Source of the DNA: Eopsaltria australis
Taxonomy: Eukaryota; Chordata; Aves; Passeriformes; Petroicidae
Length of the DNA stretch: 64,000 nucleotides
Direction of reading: 5' to 3'
Assembly (NCBI GenBank): GCA_034509425.1
Contig: JAVTVJ010000068.1
Span: 3,038,001 to 3,102,000 of the forward strand
In this document: positions 50,666-63,550 of the stretch, piece by piece
How positions within the stretch are numbered: the stretch's first letter is position 1
How the letters are laid out: each line of letters opens with the position of its first letter
Notes under the pieces: generated by a model
Told to the model about the DNA's origin: nothing
The model's database searches: none
Seen by the model: only the letters and a program-made list of their open reading frames with translations
Made by a program: the position numbers and the translations under genes

Positions 50666-51824
50666 GTACCAATTTCCACTTTTTGAGACCAAAGCAAAAT
50701 AAATAGATGTACATTAATGTGAAATGGATCATCCATTGGAAGTCAGTAATATGTTCTATGGAAAAAGGAAGTTTTCAGAAATTTGCCTTTGAAAGTGCAT
50801 GTGAGATGAAGGGTCAAAAATAAACAACAGTAGAATTCTTGCTAGCGCCAGAAATGAAGGAAGCTGAGGCTGATGTTTCCTCGAACCAGCTGCTCTTGGG
50901 ATGTATAGGGCTGGGTGTCTTAGACCATGACAGTACATGTAGAGGAAAAGGTACAAGAAGTTCTCATCAAATGAAGCTGGATGTGTCTTTCAGAGGTGAC
51001 TGTATGGCCTGAGACAGTTGAGTGAAAGGAATGGTAATCTCACATAGCTGAAGAATTAAATTCCTCTGGAAAGTGATCACAGTGCTGTTACTCTAAATAG
51101 CAACAGGTGGACTAAATGTGACAATTTTTGGCCTGGAGGAGCCTAGTCTTGCCCTAAACTTAGTAGACAAAATGAAGTAGTGTGGAAAAACTAGGTGTTA
51201 ATGATCCAATTTTAATAAGCCATCCAACAGCCTGTTAAGCTACTACAGGTGGCAGAGGCTTTCCAGGAGCTGTAGAAGCCATGTAGAAGGCCTTTAGTGC
51301 CTCTCAGGTTCTACAGAGAGAGGGGTTGTGCCCATATATGCAGAGTATTAGTAACGTGTCTGTCTTTCATTGAGTATGAAAAGCATACAAAAGCAGACAG
51401 AACCTGCCCACATCCATAGACATTCCTGAATAGCATGCTGGAGTCGACAGCTTGTGGCAGAGCAGACAAGGTGATGGTGATTAATCTCCTGGAACAAAAT
51501 GCCTGGGTGCTTAGTAAAGAACACAGGTACACATTTGGACTTATAGTAATAATAGCTGGCAACAGGAAAGGTGAGAGACCTTGGCTGGGATGCAGGACAC
51601 TGGTCCAGCTCAATTTGGCTTTAAGAGTGCAGAAAATTCCTGGAGTTGTGGAGCAATAATTGGCTTTGCTTCTAGAAAAGCAGAAGCTTAGAAGGACTTA
51701 TGGGACTAAGCAAGGCCCCAACAGTTTTAGTACCTCCAGGGAAATCAGTCTCATGGGAGCTCCAGTTTCTCTGAGAGTTGTGCTTAGCATCTGTACACTT
51801 AATTCACTGAATGAATAGATTTCC

Positions 51825-51952
51825 TGTGGGTTTGTTTTTTTTTGTTGTTGTTGTTGTTGTTGGGTTTTTTTTGGTTTTTTTTTTTTTGTTTTGTTTTGTT
51901 TTTTTGGGTTTTTTTTTTGTGGGTTTTTTTTTGGTTTTTTTTTTTTTTTTGG
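51825..51952. repeat. 128-base tract of only T and G
   Basis: Every base from 51825 to 51952 is T or G, including a (GTT)n section (51843-51861), long T runs and four GGG triplets. The minus strand is therefore pure A and C, as expected for an expanded, decayed poly-A tail. No retroposon body could be recognised just to the right (the minus-strand 5' side). Confidence 0.95.
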
Positions 51953-54900
51953 AAAAGCTTAACTTCTAGAGTTGCACTCAAAAAAGCAATTAAGTGATTC
52001 TCTGTGATTCCAGAAAATGGCTTGTTTCTTTGGAGTCTCTCACATGGGATTGGGGTAGTGGTGGGATAGGTAGGGATGACAGTATATAAATTTTTAATTT
52101 TTTTTTCACACTGGGATTGATGATTCTGAATGAAAATGAAAGATTAAATAATCAGGGATAAAGTCAGCCCCAAAACCCCAGACTGAAACCATACAATACA
52201 GAGGCCAAATTTGCATTATTGGGCAAATAAGGAATGCCAATGTCTGAAAACACCTAAGCAGCATTTATCTATGCAAGAGAATACGTATTCTCATCTGGCT
52301 ATGAAATTGATAGATTATTATTTTCAATCATTAAAGGCATAAGGCAAATATGGAGAAAAAGTCTGGGACCATGGATATCTCAGATCAATGCCACCATTCA
52401 CACAACATCACTGGGATAGTTCACCTTCTGGTTGATCTTTCCATACTGCCACAAAGCATCATGAATTCTGTTGGAAGTGGAAGGAGCAGGTGGAGTCACA
52501 AACACTGCTGGCAGTTGGACCTCTGGTCCTGCTATGATGCGTGTGAGCTGCACTTCAATTCTCATTCCTAAAGGTTTTTTTCCATCAGATATGGACTTTT
52601 TAAAATAGGAAAAGCAAGACATAATTTTCTCAAAGTTACTGGTTTCTTTCTTCTGCACTCACATTGCCCCTATTCCTGTGGTTTTTATTATTCCATTACT
52701 GTTTTAAAGAATAAAATCTCTTCTTCATGACAACAATGTAGAAGATAGCTAAGAACTGAGAAGGCTTTCAGATTAACACAGGCTGGTAAGGGTGTTGTGT
52801 GAATAATGGACAGAAGATGTTCTGTGAACAATTTAGTACTTACTGATCATTGACACTTGCAGAAAACTGTCCTTGTCACTGGAGATTAGGTTGCCCCTTC
52901 CAGTGCTGAGTTCCTATGAGCGTTAGTCATAGAATAGATATAGGCCATTACACTAGAGCAAATAGCTTGTATAGACAAATATTTAATGCCTGTTACCAGA
53001 ATTTCTCTATATCATTATTTTCCTTCTGCAGAAGAACTTGTATTTCCAAATTATATTTGAAAAAAGAAGTAAATTCTTGGTGGATTTCACTGGAGTTGTT
53101 AAAATATATTAACTATGGTTAATTAATAACTAACTATAATTTCTTTCATCACTTATGATAATTTAGAATTAAAATACGTCATTGTTTTTCAAACCGGAAC
53201 TTTCTTGAGATTGCCCAGTGTGGCAGATTACAGGATTTAATAGTATTCAACTGCCATCAAATTGAATTCTCCCACTTACCTCTTATTAAAACAGTCTCTC
53301 TTTCTCCAACATTGACTAACTTAAATGATTTTCCTTGATATCAAACCTAGATTAGTCAGATGTAAGAACAAAGAAGAGACCTTCTGGCTAACTGCAAGTA
53401 TCCCATATTCTGCTGTTGAGCATTTATCAGGACCATTGAAAGTATGTCAAGTGAGTAAGTGCTAGTTCATTGCCTAATTTTATTCCAGGTAAAAGTTGCA
53501 ATTGAAACAAACCACTGCAATAAACGAAAATATTTGATACTAGTGTGTTCAGCATTGTCTGTATCATATTTTTTAAATGTCTGCAATATAAAACCCTTTC
53601 TGGATTTAAAGGTCATCTTTGATGGCCTTTATTGGAAATGTGACACGTTGGAGACATGCATGTGCTTGGCACAATTAAATAAAAAAAAAGCAGGGATATA
53701 AAACTATCAACTAACTGTGGCCCTGTGAGGCTGCTGCTTTAGTCTATAGTGCAACTGAGAGAATAATGAGGATTATGTAATTCATACCAGTCAAGAATGA
53801 CCTCTACCTGTCAAGAAGCAGGTTAGCTGCAATATAAAATGGTGTTCATATTTTCCTCTGGATTCAGGTAGAATGGAATTCTTCAAGGCTTAAATATGAA
53901 CTAATCAAATGAGCAGAAAATGCCTCCAACATTTGATAACACTGTTGTGCCACATTGAGCTTTGTAACTTCTACAGCTGCTTAGTTTTATGTGATATGTT
54001 AGGTAAAAACTCAAGTGTGACTGAATTAAATTAGATCCAAGTTTCATAGCCCATAAACTGTTTCCAATGTCAGTCAAAAGCAGGTATCTAGGGAAGTGTG
54101 CAATAAATGGGTGCATGTAACACTTTGCCCCTTATTCTCCTGCCATCATTGTGTAGATTTCTGTCATATTCCCTTCAGTCATACCTTTACTATGCTGATG
54201 AGATCTAATTGACAAAGTCATTCTCCATGTAGAAGCCACTGTTTATTTCTGATCACTCTTCTTGCCCTCAACTCATCTCTAATTACATTCTATAACTTTT
54301 GATATACAAGGAGGAAGACTTCATTAAGCAAACAATGCATTATGGAGGGGCATAATAAAGTTGGGGTCTTTCTCTCCTTCTATTCCTTTCCTAATTAATG
54401 TGAATACTGATCTGCTGTTTTGGTAGATACTGAACTAAAATTTTCATTAAATTGTCTATGGTAAAATCAAGATTTTTCTCCCATGTTATAACAGACCTCC
54501 AAGAGCCCATCATTTCAAACACCGAGTTTCGCATCCTTTGAATACAGAATGAAATATACTCAATTTAATCTGACCTTTTATTTACATTCACTTGATTCTG
54601 GAATATTCTGCTGATTGGGACAGCTAACACGTCTTTGGAGATGTTGTTCAGTCTTTGTAAACTCCAGTTTAGGTCTAATGAGCTTTTGTTGCACTGTTCA
54701 TTTTTACAGGTATCTGGAGTGCTTTATGCTATTTGCTTGTTTCCATACTGGTAGCTAGACTCAGGAATGGTATAAACCTTTTTAGGTGCTCAGAGTGAAT
54801 AAAAAGACTCTTGGTTTCAATGCATCTGGGCATCAATAGGCCCTTAACCAGTAACAGTTTGCCCTGCAACAGATGTTAATATCCATTCCCATATCTATCA

Positions 54901-57900
54901 CAGGAAGATAAGACAGGAACATAACCTTCTGAATGGCAAAGCAACATGCTCACGTGTTTCAGACTTAAATATTAATTAATATCTTCCTCTTGTTTCTTTA
55001 AAGTTTTGGCATTTACTTATGTTATTACTGTCACCATTAAGTGGCTGCCCATATTTTGTCCTTCTCCACTATTATTTATGCCTTTGTTTCATCTTAGCTC
55101 TTTGAGCCAGTCTTTATCGTTTCTGCCAGGTGTACTGTGCACACACAGTCTGAATTAATCTCCCCAGTCTGTCAGAGTGTAAGGAAGTTCATTTATTCAA
55201 AGGAGAAGGGAGGAGGGAAGGGAATTCAGCCTGAGATACCCTGGTCTTGGTTGTCTTTGTGAGTTACTTACACTGGGCAAAATGCTTTCCATGTGAATAG
55301 TTTCAGTGCAAGCAAAGACAATGTCAGACATGAATGGCCTCAAGTCAAATCCTTTGCCATCAACATGCCTCAAAACAAGCTGATTAATTCTTCAAACTCT
55401 TTTATTCCCAGAGCTTTTCTGCACTGCACTGCTTCCATCATGTAAAATCTCACAGCAATGTCCTTTCCCATCACGAGTGAGATGGCAGCCCTGATTCAGC
55501 AGCTGGGCACTTTGCTCTGCAACCCATCTCATATTGCCTAAGTAAATGCTTCCTGAGAGTTTAGTGTAGCTTTCCACAGCTGGGCAGGTAGATTTACAGG
55601 TACAAAACGACATGAACAGCAGTGCAGTTGCATGAGTCTTCTCCTTTGTGGAGTTGATTGATCTGACCCTGCATTGGAAGGCTGACTGGCTGGGTAAGTT
55701 TGAGGTGTCATGTGGTGGTGCTTGAACATGTCACTGATGGACTGGGAACTCAACCCTGCTACATTAGTGTTAATCAGTCAATATTCACATATAAAGAATC
55801 AAGAATGCAGGATAACTTGGCAAGGAGCTGAAAGAAAACCAGAACGTCTTCTCTTTCAAGTCAGGCTCATCTGGACTCAGTGTGAATCCTTCCAGGTGAT
55901 TTGGAAGCACCTGGCTCTTAACTTAGAACAAAGAGTGTCTCCGAGGGACAATTTTCCACTTGGAAATGAGAGGCAAAAATGAATCAGGAGGAAACTAATT
56001 ATGAGTGTATGCTGAATAAACCAAAGTTGCTATTTTAATTTTAAAAATGTTGAAGAAATATATGAAGCAGAACTGCTCATAGAAATTGGTGAAGACAGTC
56101 CTGAGCAGATTTTGTCAGTGCACAGTGGGAGCTGTGTAAGAACTCTTAGATCCTCCTGAGAAGGGAGGTCTGTGGGAAGGCTTTGAAGGCAGATAATGAA
56201 TAGAGTCAGGAAGAAGCAACTGGGAGATGCTAGGAAAAGCCCACTGAGTGCTGAGAAGAATCACACCGGATATCCATCATCACAGGCTCTGTCTTTGATG
56301 TGTGCTTTGGTACAAAGCTTTGGGAGAGAAGAAAATGTAACTAAAGAAGAAAATCCAAAAAATAGAAAAAGGATGTTTAAGTTAGCCTCTACAAAGTTTA
56401 TCACTTCTGTCTTCAGCTGGTATAAGTGACTGCTATGCCAAGAGATGTCCCTAAAGATATAGTGATGTGATCCATGATATCTTTTCTGAGTTTAATTGTA
56501 GTTTAACTTCAAGCCCAAGGAGAAGTTCAACTGGAGAAAAAACCAAAAATAGTTTAAATATTTTTTAAAAGTTATTTTAAAAATCAAAATAAGATTGCAA
56601 TTGCATTAAAAATACAGAAAGAGAATAACAGTTTGATTTCTTCTGTGTAACTGTGTTACAGTTGGCTGAATGGTGCTTGTAGGTGTAGGTCCTATTTGCC
56701 TACTAGGTACCTTCAAAAAGCTCTTGGTAACTACTGAAGAAAATATACTTATTACAGTATTTACTGAAAGTATTTTTGGTTCTTAAATTGTAATTTCAAA
56801 GAAAACCCCTCATAATGTGTTTTATTTTCCCTTTCTGTAGATATCTGTTGTTAATTTTTTTCTTCCATAAGTATTTAGGGAAAATGAAACTTACTTGCTC
56901 AAACATTCACTTAAAGGGAATTTAAATTCTTTCTCCATAAGCAATTTTCTCATCAGATAGTCATCAGACTTGGCACCTCTCTTCCCTGAAACCTTACAAT
57001 TTGTTAACTTATAAACTAGTCCCTGTGGCAGGCATGCTCTGAGCTCTGGGTTTATTTACCAAACACACTAAACACAGATTTCCTCCCCTGTGCTTTAGAG
57101 TTCGTATCAGATACTGTGCAGTAGGTTAACATTTTCTGTGCAAGATGAGAGATTTTTTCTTTTTTTATTTTACTGCTCTTTGTTGAGGAATGCAACTCCT
57201 GCCATCTTCAAAGGATTAAGACAATTTCTAAGTTAATAGACCAGACATTATTGCACTAAAGCAATTTCAATTTGAGTTTATGAAAGTAAGCTGTAGTGGC
57301 AGGTTTATAAACCAAGAGATCATAAGGTTGCAGTGAACTGAAGTTGCAAGCTTGATGTTTCTGTGCTGAGAAAATTGCTCAGCTTCCATAGGAACTGACA
57401 GATATTACAGCTTTGACACCATCGTTACTTTTACAGTGTAGGCCCCAAGTATTTGAGGTTTATAAACAGAAATGGCTTTAAAACTCTGTAGTGTCAGTTT
57501 GGGGCTGGAACATGATTGAGATTGAAAAAGTCTTGTACCACTCCCCTTCCTCAATTTCGTACGTAATGTGTAAGAATGGAAGAGCCTTCCTGGACAGGGG
57601 TCAGTCTCCCTGTTGACTCTTAGTTTGCCCAGTGTTTAAGAAGATGGAATAACTTACCAGAGCAGCCAGTTACCTCTCATGGGTTTTGCACAATAACTAA
57701 GTGGGCCCCAGCTGGGCTTGTGCAGTTTCTTCATATAGCTTTTCTTCTACAAAGTCAAGAAATGTGGTTTTAGTGAGCAAACACAAATAAAGAGATTATA
57801 CTCTTTGCTACACTATGAGAAAGGGAAATTGCTGCATCTGATTCCCATGGTCACACCATTCTGGCAACACCGAACAACTCAAGCCTGCCCAGTTAAGCAT

Positions 57901-59564
57901 GGCTGATGCTGCTCCGTGCTCTTGGAGGAGCATAACCACAGCAGAGCTGGCTGGTGACTGCAGCACATTGTAGCTGTGAAAGAAGTGCAAATCAACAACC
58001 CAAATTTGACATCCGTAACTGTGTAATGCCTGTCTGCACTTGTCTGATGTTGGGCTACACATATTTCTCCTCTTAGTGTTGATACACATTTCAAAATGTT
58101 ACCAAAATAAATGAAATAAATAAGCAAATGAAATGGATTTTAAAGTGCTGGTATTTCTTCAAGCACAAATTTAAATATTTTGGCCCCCCCAAAAAAATCA
58201 TACTAAGAGCTTTTAGCTTCTCAACATGAAAACAATTCCATGATTTCTCATGGAGGCTGTAGTTTGATTGCCTTAAATTTCCATTCTTCTCTGTATACTA
58301 TACATAACAGAAGCAAGACTTACCTTTCTGGTGAGAGAAGAGCCCTTTTCATGATGAGTATCAATGACCTGAAAATGACGTTTAGCTACTGAAAGCAGCC
58401 AGTGGGGGAGAATTAGTACAGGAGAGGACTGAAATACAACTTCTCTGAATTAGAAGGAGGCTATTTCCAAGTCATTGCAATAATTTCTTGATTAAGAGGA
58501 AAACATGCAATTTGCCAAAACCCTATTCTATACCAAAACCAGATTAACCTGAAATTTTCAACCCCACCCACCTGTGCAGATTGATACATTCATCACCTAT
58601 TTAAACTCCAGGCTTACAACACAGCTTATTAACTCTCTTCTTTACACCAGTCACTCCATGTTATCACCTTTTAAAACCTCTCTCTAGAAAATTATGGAGT
58701 TGTATAAAGCCCCTATTCACACTGTGTAAGACAAAAATTTACACTCAAACATTTAATTATAGATTCTAGTCTCTTCTCCAAACTTTTTATTTTAACTGAT
58801 TTATAACTTTCAGACTGCACAGTGCAAAAAATTTCTAACATCAGCTGAGTGTAATTAAATAAATTCTCTGAGTCTTTATAAGATTATTTTCCAGTTGGGT
58901 TTGAATAAATAGGAAAAAAAGCTTTAAAATAAGCATTTCAGGCCTAATTTTCATAATTACGAGACTCATAAATCAAGAAAAGTTCAGTGAAAAGTTTTCA
59001 GTCTTAAAGTTGTCAATCGTTTAATATCAAATTGCCTACCACAAGTAGATTAGAAGTTATCTACTATTTCCTATTTTTAAACTAAATCTCCCTTCTTCAG
59101 TCAGCTGAGTTGCTAACTGAAATGTTGCTGAATCTGATGGCAGCAACTCATGGAAAGAAAGGAATCACCTGCAGTTTAAACATCACACAGGTGCTTCAAG
59201 TCCTGGGCTCAGGCACACCAACAGCATGTTTGCATCTGTAATTAACACATAGAAAATATCTTGGCACATAAATGGATGCAACAACAATTCAAGAAACACT
59301 TGACTATGTTCCAAAATGTCAATCTGAGAAAAGCACACCTCAACTGATTATCTTTTAAGAAAAATCAGAAGTAAACTGCTAATTTGTGTGTTGTCACCTC
59401 TTAGCCCAACTGAGATATCTTGAATCTGTGGATGGATTTGGCTTTTTGAGTTCTGAATTCAAATGTCTTGGCTTTGGCCAGGTTCAAAATTGGTCCTTGA
59501 AGTACAGCTTCTGACCTTCCCACTGCTTTACACTGTATTTTGCTCTTGTTTAAATTAACTACAG
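51953..59564. other. Unique non-coding sequence
   Basis: No gene or named repeat recognised. Splice-like CAG|GT sites with pyrimidine tracts lie at 53488/53489 and 54709/54710. The 14-base palindrome ATATTAATTAATAT is at 54969-54982. Several A/T runs occur. The less AT-rich stretches near 55400-55700 and 57840-58000 carry short minus-strand open stretches (70-93 codons) without recognisable motifs. Confidence 0.5.
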
Positions 59565-59949
59565 GCATCACAGAACCGTTGAAGCCGGAATAGATCTTCA
59601 GGATCATCCAGTACAACCATCAACCCAGTGCCACCATAATCACCCCTAAACCACATCTCCAGCTGCCACATCCAGATGCCTCTTAAACACTTTCAGGGAC
59701 AGTGACTCCACCACTTCCCTGGGCAGCATATTCCAATGCCTAACCACTCTTTCAGTCAGACAGTTTTTCTAATATCTCATCTGAACTACCCTTGGCACAA
59801 GTTCAGGCCATTCCTTCTCATCCTTTCACTTGAGACATGGCAGAAGAGACCAACCCCCATCTCACTATGACCTGCCTTCAGGTAATTGAGAGCAATGAGG
59901 TTCCCCTGACCATCCTACTGTCCAGAATAAACAACTCAGTTCCCTCAGG
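59565..59949 (-). mobile_element. CR1 LINE 3' end, antisense
   Basis: It starts with a decayed 'catcacagaaccgttgaagccgg' end. It then follows the antisense CR1 3' region without large gaps: 'ggatcatccagtacaacc' (59600), 'agtgactccaccacttccctgggcagcatattccaatgcc' (59701-59740), 'cagtttttctaatatc' (59762), 'gaagagaccaacccccatctc' (59842) and 'aataaacaactcagttccctcagg' (59926-59949). Length is about 385 bases. It is 5'-truncated at the right edge. Divergence is moderate and all reading frames are interrupted. Confidence 0.9.
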
Positions 59950-61533
59950 GATTGTAGGAATTCAGCCTTCAAATTTAGGGCATCTACAGTATGCACATTT
60001 GGTTCCTGAATCTGACCTGGACTCCACTCCTGCTGCTTTGAAAGGCTGTAAAATTAAAGCCTGCCAACAAATATAAGGTATTAGCATATGCTGGATTTTG
60101 TCATAAAACATTAGTGATGAAGGAATTCAGGGATGAAAAAGAAATGTGTAAATATATCATAGTTACATTGGAGACAGATCCACTTAGAGTAATGAGATAA
60201 ACTTTCGCACTTCAGGGCTGAACCAATTCTTTTTGATCACTTCCTGAAAGACATTACAAGATGTGGATGCTTAAAATAGCAAGGGACTGGATTCACAGAT
60301 CAATCCTTGGTTCTGTTGATTAAGACCCAGAGCCTGAAAGATTATTCCCTCCATGAAGAAGTAATTCCCTTAATTGTCCATGACAGGCTGTTTTTGTAAC
60401 ATTCTCTGAAACATGTGGCACTTACTACTCTTGTAAATAGGGTATTGAACTTGATTAATCACGGCTCTAGGCTTGGCCATCCCTACATGCTTTATCCAAT
60501 CAGCCGCTTTTGTTACATGGAATTTATTATTCTATCACCTTTAGGTACCTTAAGAAAGACAAAGCAAACATCTTATTTTTGAAATGCTGACACATAAGGC
60601 TGAGTTGTGGTGGGGCCAAGGGACCTTATTCTCACTCATGACCTTTCTCTCTGTGATACTTTAACACAAGCAGATGTCTGCATCACTGGTGAACCATTCT
60701 GCCCTTTGTTTGTTTTTGCTCATCTGCTTTTTCTGCAGATGCTTTTTTCCTTTCTTTTGTGGGACAGTAAAGCATTAATACTTAGTACTGATGCCCAAGA
60801 GACATGCTAACAAAATCCTAGTTCACAGGTGAGTTCACTCAGAGTTTACAAAATCTTCGGTTCTAATGGCTGTATGCCTCAAACTTCATGACATTTGCAA
60901 GGACACTCTCAGAGGATCATCCTATTTCAGTTTAAGATCCTTTTCCTCTTGGATTTGGTAGGTTGCCAGTTGAACTTTGGTTACTGAAGGTGTGGGCAGA
61001 CACCGAGTACATTTTAAACTTGCTAATAATAGTTTTACTTCTGCACTGTAGACCTTAGCATTCCATGAGACAATTATGGCATCAAAATAAGTCATAACTG
61101 AATGCACTGACTGACAGCCTGCAGACTCCTCTGATGCTCACAGTAGCTATGGGAAGGCTGACATTTCAGCTTAGGACAAGGGACTTAATTTCTACTTGCA
61201 CAAAAGCTGAGCAGAAAGAAAAACAAGCATGAAAATGTAGCTGAGGATAGATCCTAACTCAGGGGTGCAGGCAGGAAAGGCAATACAAAAAAGCCACCTG
61301 CTTGACATCCCTACATCCCACCACCAAGTTCTGAGACAAGTGCTGTCAGAGCACTTTCCAGATGGATGGATGGAGAGATGGACATTTTATGTGTGCCACA
61401 TTTACTCTTTTTAATTAATCTGAAATTATAATAGTGCTAGAAAGATAACAAAACTTGAATTTCTGCCTTGTATTTCAGCAGAGTAGGGTTAAGTTTTTTT
61501 GATTTTTACTGTTATTATTTCTAGTTGTAGAAA
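59950..61533. other. Unique non-coding sequence between CR1 copies
   Basis: No gene or repeat recognised apart from a (GGAT)n-like patch at 61364-61376. Open stretches of 60-79 codons show no family motifs; the one at 59837-60076 begins inside the CR1 copy. Confidence 0.55.
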
Positions 61534-61700
61534 TCACAAAATCAGAGTCACAGGGTGTTTGAGATAGGAAGGGACCTCTGAAAGTCATCTGGTCCAACTC
61601 CCCTGCTCAGGCAGGAACACCTACAGATAATTGTCCAAGACCATGTCCAGATGACTTTTGGAAATTTCAAAAATGGAGACTCTCTCTCACTGATATTCAC
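61534..61700 (-). mobile_element. CR1 LINE 3' end, antisense
   Basis: 'aatcagagtcacagggtgtttgagataggaagggacctctgaaagtcatctggtccaactcccctgctcaggcagg' (61540-61615) is a clear antisense CR1 3' end. It is followed by 'ccatgtccagatgacttttggaaatttcaaaaatggagactc' (61642-61683), which matches the block that normally ends 'tccaaggatggagactcc'. About 165 bases remain. The 5' part is lost by truncation. Confidence 0.9.
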
Positions 61701-63550
61701 AGTTCCTTGTCTCTTAATTCAGTTCTCACATTCAGAAGGAAATACACATGCAGTGGTATATGGAAGTATGTGTGTGTATGCACACCTTTATGCTTCCTTA
61801 TCCTTTTTTTTAATACTGTGAGGGGGGTCTATACATGACATAAAATTCTGTCTATCCTTCAAGACCCTAAAACTTTTTGTCTTTGGCTAGGACTTGGTTC
61901 TAGTTGATCTATATTAAAAATCAGCAATACTTAATGGTCTAGTACGAATTTGTTTGATGACCCCTGAGTACAGTGGCACATCAATGAAGCTGCAAACTCA
62001 TTATGATAGTAAGAGCAGCAGACTTGTCAGTGTGTCATCATTAATTGTCTTAATTAATCATCAGTATAGCATGGAAAGTTTATGAAGTGTTTTGCATATA
62101 AGGCAGGTTTTTTTATGCCAGAGCACAACACACTTGGAGCAACAGTCTGACTTTGGAGCTGATTTTTAATCCCTCCTCCCTCTGTTTGTTTATAAAGATG
62201 TTTTCTTTAGATGTCCCACCTTTTCATAGAAATAAATGTAAAGAAAAAAGTTGGCATTTCAGCAAAAGAACAGTTGCAATTCTGAATCTAAGTTTTTGGT
62301 ACATTTACAGGGGAAATCCTGTAGGCTGAATAGCAGGCAATGCTCCCAGTTCTGCAGCAGGCTCCTCTTTCTCATTGCTAAACAGTGACAGGGAGGGGAA
62401 GCCTGAGCCTGTTGCACGTTACAAGTTAGTCACTTGGTTCAGGAGAAATTGAGATTGTGGACACAACATGGAGAAATCTTCCTCAGGTTTTTCATTCCTT
62501 TTCCTGTTGTCTTGTGCAGAACTGCTTGTATTCAAAAAATACAACGCAGCTGAGATGAGTGGGGAGGAAGAATGGCATGCAGTGCACTAACCAGGGCATC
62601 ACACTCAGCAGTGCATTTCCCATTCCCACAGCTTCAGCTCTGGCAGTACCCAGCACTGTGCTATCTTTCAGAAGCAGGAAAATCAGCCCAACTTCTTTTC
62701 AGTTTGGTGACAGAGTTTCTAAAAGGAATCAAAGACCTTAAGGGTCCTTCCAGGCACATCACTACAGTTTTATCTATCTTGACAATATTTAAACTTTTGA
62801 TTTGTATGGATTTATGATTTCGAAAGATGCCAAAGGGAGTTAATGTCACATTGAAGCAAAATATTAAACCGTACAGCTTCAAGTTTGAGATATAATGCCT
62901 TGACTTAGGTACAGGTTGCACTTAACAGAACTTCTGAAGCCTCTTTAAATGTCATTGTGCTCTACGTGATATCCTTTAGAGCCTGTGACTGCCTGCCTTA
63001 AAAGATTTCATTTTATTGTGCTTGGAAGCATGTACTGACAAAAGAGCCTTCACAATTACCTTTGGTAGTAGCCTGAATGAAAAAGTCTTGATGCCGTATT
63101 TACTGGAAAATTTTATTCTTAATTTGTATTTGCATTGCTTTTCGGTGAGTTCTAAAAGTAGCTATACTTATAGTACCTGCAGTACAGTTACCAAAGGAAT
63201 GGACAAAGAGCTAAAGAGAATATTTTCTTAGTGTCCCTGAAAATTGTGGAGGTACAAGTGGAGAAAACAGTGAAGAAAATATTTTCTTTTCTGCTACTGC
63301 TTATGTTTAAACTCCAGCACTTAACCTTGAGAACTGTCAATACCAGAAGTACCTGAAGACCTGTAAAGACTCCTTTCTTCCTTTGAAGGGTATATCTGAA
63401 GTACAGTACACAGAGAAATACAGGTTTCTTGAACACTGAATGTGAAAAGATGTCTGGAATGCTTACGATTAATTTTCTGAGTCTGATATTTTAAAGAACA
63501 TTTGAAGTACATATTAGAAGTACCTGATGAAAATAACTTCAGGTATTTCA
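61701..63550. other. Unique non-coding sequence between CR1 copies
   Basis: No gene found. It contains a TAAT-rich patch (62035-62075). The phrase 'ccttaagggtccttcc' at 62738-62753 recalls a CR1 3' end but lacks the rest. Open stretches up to 86 codons on both strands overlap and show no motifs. Confidence 0.5.

Larger units (their letters stand above)
42561..51824. other. Unique non-coding sequence
   Basis: More than 9 kb without recognised gene or transposon. It includes an AT-rich inverted/direct repeat cluster (43812-43885), a T/G tract (46049-46100), an 18-base tandem duplication (48993-49028) and a GT run (49651-49664). A stem-loop lies at 50624-50665. A possible terminal exon with a strong acceptor is at 43625-43747. 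Around 50000-51780 the sequence is less repetitive, but I recognise no repeat or protein. Confidence 0.5.

Noticed and set aside
51828..51923. G-quadruplex in the G/T tract
   Set aside because: Four GGG triplets exist but two of the three loops are 31 and 41 bases long, outside the usual range.
51799..51981. Minus-strand lysine-rich open stretch
   Set aside because: An artefact of the pure A/C strand opposite the G/T tract.
62735..62760. Phrase like the CR1 3' end (CCTTAAGGGTCCTTCC)
   Set aside because: The usual preceding and following CR1 blocks and the octamer tail are missing.
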